Source: Paraburkholderia sp. BL25I1N1 (GTDB taxonomy: Bacteria; Pseudomonadota; Gammaproteobacteria; Burkholderiales; Burkholderiaceae). From it: a stretch of 64,000 bases of DNA. Made by a program: the position numbers and the translations under genes. The stretch lies in contig NZ_PVZB01000007.1 in assembly GCF_003002025.1 (NCBI RefSeq), positions 1-64,000 on the forward strand, in the 5' to 3' direction. The notes under the pieces were generated by a model. That model was not told the DNA's origin. It worked only from the letters and a program-made list of their open reading frames with translations, and searched no databases. This document shows, piece after piece, positions 60,360 through 64,000 of the stretch; the stretch's first letter is position 1; each line of letters starts with the position of its first letter.

Positions 60360-61463
60360 ATGCGTATCATCGAACATCGCACGTGGTCACGGCATGCGTC
60401 GCGTCATCTGACGGGACTGATCTTATGCGCATGCGCGGCGATGAGCGCGTGTGTCAGCCACGAAGCGCCGTCAGCGGATTCTGCGATGGCGCATGCACAG
60501 CAGCCGGCGCTCTCAGGAGAGCTATCGACGAAAGCATTGCCATCGTGGCAGGACGGCGCTGCACGGGATGCTATTCTGAAGTTCATCGGCGACGTTACTC
60601 GGAAGGGATCAACGACCTACGTGGCACCCGAAGCACGCATCGCGGTCTTCGATAACGACGGCACGCTCTGGAGCGAGCAGCCTATGCCTTTCCAGTTGTC
60701 GTTCATGATAGAGCAGGTGAAGGCCGCCGCGCCACGACACCCCGAGTGGCAGAGCAATCCAGCATTCAAGGCACTTGTCGCGCACGACACGGCCGCGCTC
60801 GCGCAGAACCGGAAAGCACTCCTGCAGATTATCGGTGTGGCCAATAGCGGCATGACGACCGACGAATACGACCAGTCCATCCGTATATGGCTGGCCAGTG
60901 CGAAACACCCGACGCTGAACCGCTCCTATCCCGAACTCGTCTATGGGCCGCAACTCGAACTGCTCGATCTGCTGCGTTCGAACGGCTTCAGGATCTGGAT
61001 CGTTTCCGGCGGTACGGCCGAATTCATGCGCGTGTGGGTGACCGAAGCGTACGGCGTGCCGCCTGAACAGGTGGTAGGCACCGAAGAGAAGTTGAAGTAC
61101 GAAGTCCGTGATGGCAAACCCGTGCTGATACGTCAACCAGGCTTTGATTTTGTCGACGACGGACCGCGCAAACCTGTCGGCATTTTTCGCGCGATTGGCA
61201 AGCGTCCGATCCTCGCGGTTGGCAATTCCGATGGCGATCGCGAAATGCTCGAATACGCAGCCGGCGGGCCCGGCGAAACGCTTGCCCTGCTGGTGCATCA
61301 TGACGACCCCGAGCGCGAGTTCGCTTACGACCGCCAATCTTCAATTGCACGGCTCGACAAGGCGTGGGACCAAGCCGTTGCACGCGGCTGGGTGGTTGTC
61401 AGCATGAAGCGGGACTGGAAGACGGTGTATGCCCCGCTTCAAGGACAGCGATCGCCGCAATGA
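60360..61463 (+). CDS. secreted HAD-family phosphatase-like protein
   Basis: 367 residues with an N-terminal secretion signal; cysteines near LCACAAMSAC could make it a lipoprotein but no perfect lipobox is present. HAD motif I is VFDNDGTLW, motif II lies in RIWIVSGGTAEF, motif III includes the K of EEKLKYEVRDGK, and motif IV is VGNSDGDREML. It is the phosphoserine-phosphatase-like HAD subgroup. The ATG at 60360 has GAGG 9 nt upstream. It lies between the sulfatase and its maturase, but its part in sulfatase function is unknown. Confidence 0.9.
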   Translation: MRIIEHRTWSRHASRHLTGLILCACAAMSACVSHEAPSADSAMAHAQQPALSGELSTKALPSWQDGAARDAILKFIGDVTRKGSTTYVAPEARIAVFDNDGTLWSEQPMPFQLSFMIEQVKAAAPRHPEWQSNPAFKALVAHDTAALAQNRKALLQIIGVANSGMTTDEYDQSIRIWLASAKHPTLNRSYPELVYGPQLELLDLLRSNGFRIWIVSGGTAEFMRVWVTEAYGVPPEQVVGTEEKLKYEVRDGKPVLIRQPGFDFVDDGPRKPVGIFRAIGKRPILAVGNSDGDREMLEYAAGGPGETLALLVHHDDPEREFAYDRQSSIARLDKAWDQAVARGWVVVSMKRDWKTVYAPLQGQRSPQ

Positions 61464-61554
61464 CCGACCTTACCGATTCGCGCTGTATTTACCACTGACT
61501 GCCTGCGGCCACGATACGCACGCACTGCCCAAAGTTGATCTCAGGAGCCAACCC

Positions 61555-62838
61555 ATGCAGGACATCCATGACGTGAACGCTGGACAGCCGGTGATCTTCT
61601 ACCCGGCGCGATCGTCTGAAGCAGAGCCGGCCCCGCCTGAGCAGAAAGGACGCTTTCATGCGATGGCCAAGCCCATTGGCTCGACCTGCAATATCGATTG
61701 CACGTATTGCTACTACCTGCACAAGGAGCACCTGCTGGGCCAGCATCGTGGTCGTCGAATGGAACCGTCCATGCTGGAGCGCTATATCCGACAGTACATC
61801 GAAGCGCAGAACGGCGACGAAATCATATTTTCGTGGCAGGGTGGTGAGCCGACGATGCTCGGCATTGCGTTCTTCCACGACATCGTGGAGATTCAGAAGC
61901 GGCATACCCCCGCGAACCGCCGGATCTCGAATGATCTTCAGACCAACGCGACCTTGCTCAACGACGAATGGTGCGAGTTCCTCAAGGAGAATGACTTCCT
62001 GGTCGGCGTCAGTATCGACGGGCCGCGTGAATTGCACGATGCTTTCCGATTGGACCGGAAGGGGCAGCCGACTTTCGATAATGTGATGCGTGGGATCGGT
62101 CTGCTAAAAAAGCATGGGATAAAATTCAATACGCTCACCGTCGTCAACCGTGTTAATGCGAAGCGGCCCGTGGATGTCTACCGGTTTTTGCGTAACGAAA
62201 TCGACTCGACCTACATCCAGTTTATTCCCTGCGTGGAACCGAAGAATTTCCATAACGTCGCACCACAGCATTGGCCAGCAGAGTCGATGCCGATACTGGG
62301 AAGCGCAGCGGCAAAGCCGGGGCAGCCAGACTCTGTGGTGACCGAGTGGTCAGTCGATCCGGACGATTGGGGCTATTTCCTTTCGCGAGCCTTCGACGAG
62401 TGGTACAGAAAGGATGTGGGCCGTGTTCTTGTGAACCTGTTCGAGACGGCCGTCGTACAGACCTTGGGCAGGCCCGCGCAAACCTGCGTGACCGCCCAGT
62501 TTTGCGGTAAGGCACTGGCGATCGAGCACGATGGTGAGGTCTACTCGTGCGACCATTATGTCTACCCTGCCTACTCGCTGGGAAACATCCGCGAGAGGCA
62601 TCTGGGTGAGATGGCCTTTTCAACGGACCAGCAGAACTTCGGCTATGCAAAACGAAATGCTCTCCCTGCGTTTTGTCGACAGTGCAAGCATCTGAATCTG
62701 TGCTGGGGCGAGTGTCCGAAGAATCGCTTTGTGCGGAGCCCGGACGGTCAACCTGGCTTGAACTATCTCTGTTCAGGGATTCGCCGGTTCTTTGACCATG
62801 CGGGCCCGGCCCTCAGGCAGTTGGCGAAATCCGCGTGA
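61555..62838 (+). CDS. anaerobic sulfatase-maturating enzyme (radical SAM)
   Basis: 427 residues. The radical-SAM cluster is CNIDCTYCYYL (residues about 45-55). Two C-terminal SPASM-type clusters are visible: CVTAQFCGKAL and CDHYVYP, then CRQCKHLNLCWGECPKNR. The QTNATLLND and SIDGPRELHD motifs belong to anSME enzymes. It oxidises the sulfatase cysteine to formylglycine without oxygen. The ATG at 61555 has AGGAG 9 nt upstream and lies downstream of the HAD stop; a much longer frame from 61429 overlaps that gene. Confidence 0.94.
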   Translation: MQDIHDVNAGQPVIFYPARSSEAEPAPPEQKGRFHAMAKPIGSTCNIDCTYCYYLHKEHLLGQHRGRRMEPSMLERYIRQYIEAQNGDEIIFSWQGGEPTMLGIAFFHDIVEIQKRHTPANRRISNDLQTNATLLNDEWCEFLKENDFLVGVSIDGPRELHDAFRLDRKGQPTFDNVMRGIGLLKKHGIKFNTLTVVNRVNAKRPVDVYRFLRNEIDSTYIQFIPCVEPKNFHNVAPQHWPAESMPILGSAAAKPGQPDSVVTEWSVDPDDWGYFLSRAFDEWYRKDVGRVLVNLFETAVVQTLGRPAQTCVTAQFCGKALAIEHDGEVYSCDHYVYPAYSLGNIRERHLGEMAFSTDQQNFGYAKRNALPAFCRQCKHLNLCWGECPKNRFVRSPDGQPGLNYLCSGIRRFFDHAGPALRQLAKSA

Positions 62839-63483
62839 TTGTCGCAGGCCTGCACTTGAGCAGCAAGGGCAAGCCCTTGATCAAGCAGAGCCCTTATCCC
62901 AAAGGGTGTCGACGAGAGATGACGGTTCGCGCAAGTCCGCACTGACGCGATCGATAAGGTCTCAACATAGGAATATGCGGCGTCGCGCGACCCTGAATCA
63001 TCGTGATGGGACGTGCGATTTCAGTGTACGAACACTGCGGGACTGTTACACGTACTGTGACCGATACGCCGACGGAAGCCTAGTCGTGCGCGTTCTGCAA
63101 GGGGAATCGATTGCGAATATGCAGTTGCCGTGGCTGAGTCGAATGTCGGCTACCGGTGATCGTGCGGACGTCTGGTCGATTTTGTCGAGAGTCTCTTTAG
63201 GGTCGCTTGCTGCTGATCGCGGTCTCGCAAGGTTCGGTCCGAGCATGCTGTTTGAGTCAGACAGCGATCGGCCAAAATGTGACGCTCACACATGCAGGTA
63301 GAATTGTCGACAATCGGCTGAACGCACCCAAAGGCCTTTTCAATTTGGCGAGGTGGATCGATGACGGCTTTCCTGTAGCATCACAGTCTACCCGGCACCC
63401 ATGCTGCGGCCAAGGCGGTGTGTTTCCATTATTTTTTTCAGCGTCGTCGACTCACTCGTCGGCGCTTTTCGCATGAGGCTTGT
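62839..63483. other. gene-free gap before the GlxA-type gene
   Basis: 645 bp. A short dyad CAAGGGC-AA-GCCCTTG (62864-62879) lies 26 nt after the maturase stop and may help end transcription. No gene is supportable; the frames here have no motif or signal peptide. Confidence 0.5.
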
Positions 63484-64000
63484 ATGCGTCGCGTCGGACT
63501 AGTCGTCGTACCACAGTTTCAGGTGGTGAGTCTGCTTGCATTGTCTGTGTTTGAAATCGCTAACATTAGAGCGGGACGAGCTTTATATGAAGTGAACGTG
63601 ATCTCCGAAGACGGAGGGCCAGTCGAAGCGTCGTTCGGCATGCAGGCCTCGACTAAACCAGCTCAGGCGCTTGACTATCACACTGTATTTGTAGGCGCCT
63701 CTCTTGCGACGCTGCCGCTTAGCGACCGCATGCGCGAGCTACTGCTGCATTTTTCGAACCGGACGGAGCGAATGGCGTCTATCTGCCTCGGCGCGTTCCT
63801 GCTAGCGGAAGCGGGCCTGCTCGACGGCCGACGCGCGACCACGCACTGGGCTTTTATCGACCGATTGAGAGACCGTTACCCGGCGGTCTCGGTCGTGAAA
63901 GATTCTGTTTTCGTGCGTGATGGCGCGCGCTGGAGTTCGGCTGGCATGAGTACGGCCGTCGATATGGCGCTTGCGATGCTGGAGGAAGATTTCGGCGCCG
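63484..64000 (+). CDS. GlxA-type AraC regulator, cut by the window edge
   Basis: 172 residues are visible, N-terminus present and C-terminus outside. The DJ-1/PfpI-like sensor domain starts RRVGLVVVPQFQVVSLLALSVFE and shows the diagnostic nucleophile-elbow region ASICLGAFLLAEAGLL and the RRATTHWAFIDR motif. The AraC-type helix-turn-helix would lie beyond 64000. The start ATG at 63484 was read from the sequence. GlxA regulators often control catabolism or stress genes next to them. Confidence 0.9.
   Translation, partial: MRRVGLVVVPQFQVVSLLALSVFEIANIRAGRALYEVNVISEDGGPVEASFGMQASTKPAQALDYHTVFVGASLATLPLSDRMRELLLHFSNRTERMASICLGAFLLAEAGLLDGRRATTHWAFIDRLRDRYPAVSVVKDSVFVRDGARWSSAGMSTAVDMALAMLEEDFGA

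Noticed and set aside
62792..63301. Plus-strand frame after the sulfatase maturase
   Set aside because: It begins inside the maturase gene and has a composition unlike its neighbours, with no motif.
1..64000. CRISPR arrays, tRNA and rRNA genes
   Set aside because: No regularly spaced direct repeats of array size, and no tRNA-like T-arm followed by an acceptor end in the gaps read; absence by eye is not proof.

Overview
The window looks like a Burkholderiaceae replicon (Paraburkholderia, Caballeronia or a close relative). It is GC-rich with dense coding. It carries families typical of that group: a DUF6566 protein, an H-NS-like protein with the TWSG signature, CspA, an orphan VgrG module, and a CSS/EAL protein. 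No rRNA, tRNA, integrase, transposase gene or CRISPR array was seen. The 12.3-15.2 kb stretch is visibly richer in A/T than its surroundings.

Layout. (1) About 0.2-9 kb, all on the minus strand: a block of mobile-element maintenance genes, comprising DUF3085, an SNF2-type helicase, two unknowns, a DUF6094 N6-methylase-like protein, DUF3275, an unknown, a KlcA/ArdB antirestriction protein and a DUF3577 (STY4534-type) protein. The gaps between them are full of inverted repeats. (2) 9.2-12 kb: an XRE regulator, an ACT-domain protein and an AbiE-type type IV toxin-antitoxin pair. (3) 12.3-21.7 kb: an orphan type VI secretion cargo module (VgrG, a 906-aa peptidoglycan-targeting effector, two likely immunity proteins, a Tli4-like lipoprotein and PAAR), bordered by a decayed LysR gene. 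(4) 21.8-33 kb, minus strand: a complete trb/virB-type conjugation operon in the Ti-plasmid trb order. (5) 33.1-33.4 kb: a non-coding, repeat-bearing segment that is a candidate oriT. (6) 33.6-39.4 kb: MobH relaxase, TraD coupling protein, a DUF4400/TIGR03747 membrane protein, a frameshifted SET-domain gene and an AlpA-type regulator. (7) 40-53 kb: general accessory genes (LysR and cupin, a KaiC-like ATPase, H-NS-like, CspA, an orphan histidine kinase, an EAL phosphodiesterase, a lipid A acyltransferase-like protein, and small proteins). (8) 53.6-62.8 kb: a two-component system plus a sulfatase cluster (DUF4239 protein, membrane protein, arylsulfatase, HAD protein, radical-SAM sulfatase maturase). 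A partial GlxA-type regulator runs off the right edge.

How the genes work together. Regions 1 to 6 together read as a conjugative element carrying antirestriction, toxin-antitoxin and type VI effector cargo. Two non-coding patterns stand out. First, hairpin units with a compensatory arm exchange recur in front of four of the region 1 genes, and one gap (7.77-8.04 kb) is an array of stacked inverted repeats next to the antirestriction gene; this suggests shared control, possibly single-stranded-DNA promoters. Second, a three-half-site operator (TTGCCC-N4-GGGCAA-N5-TTGCCC, then 9 nt, then ATAGCGC) occurs with identical geometry in front of the single-domain response regulator and in front of the arylsulfatase. 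This ties the sensor kinase and LuxR-type regulator to the sulfatase operon.
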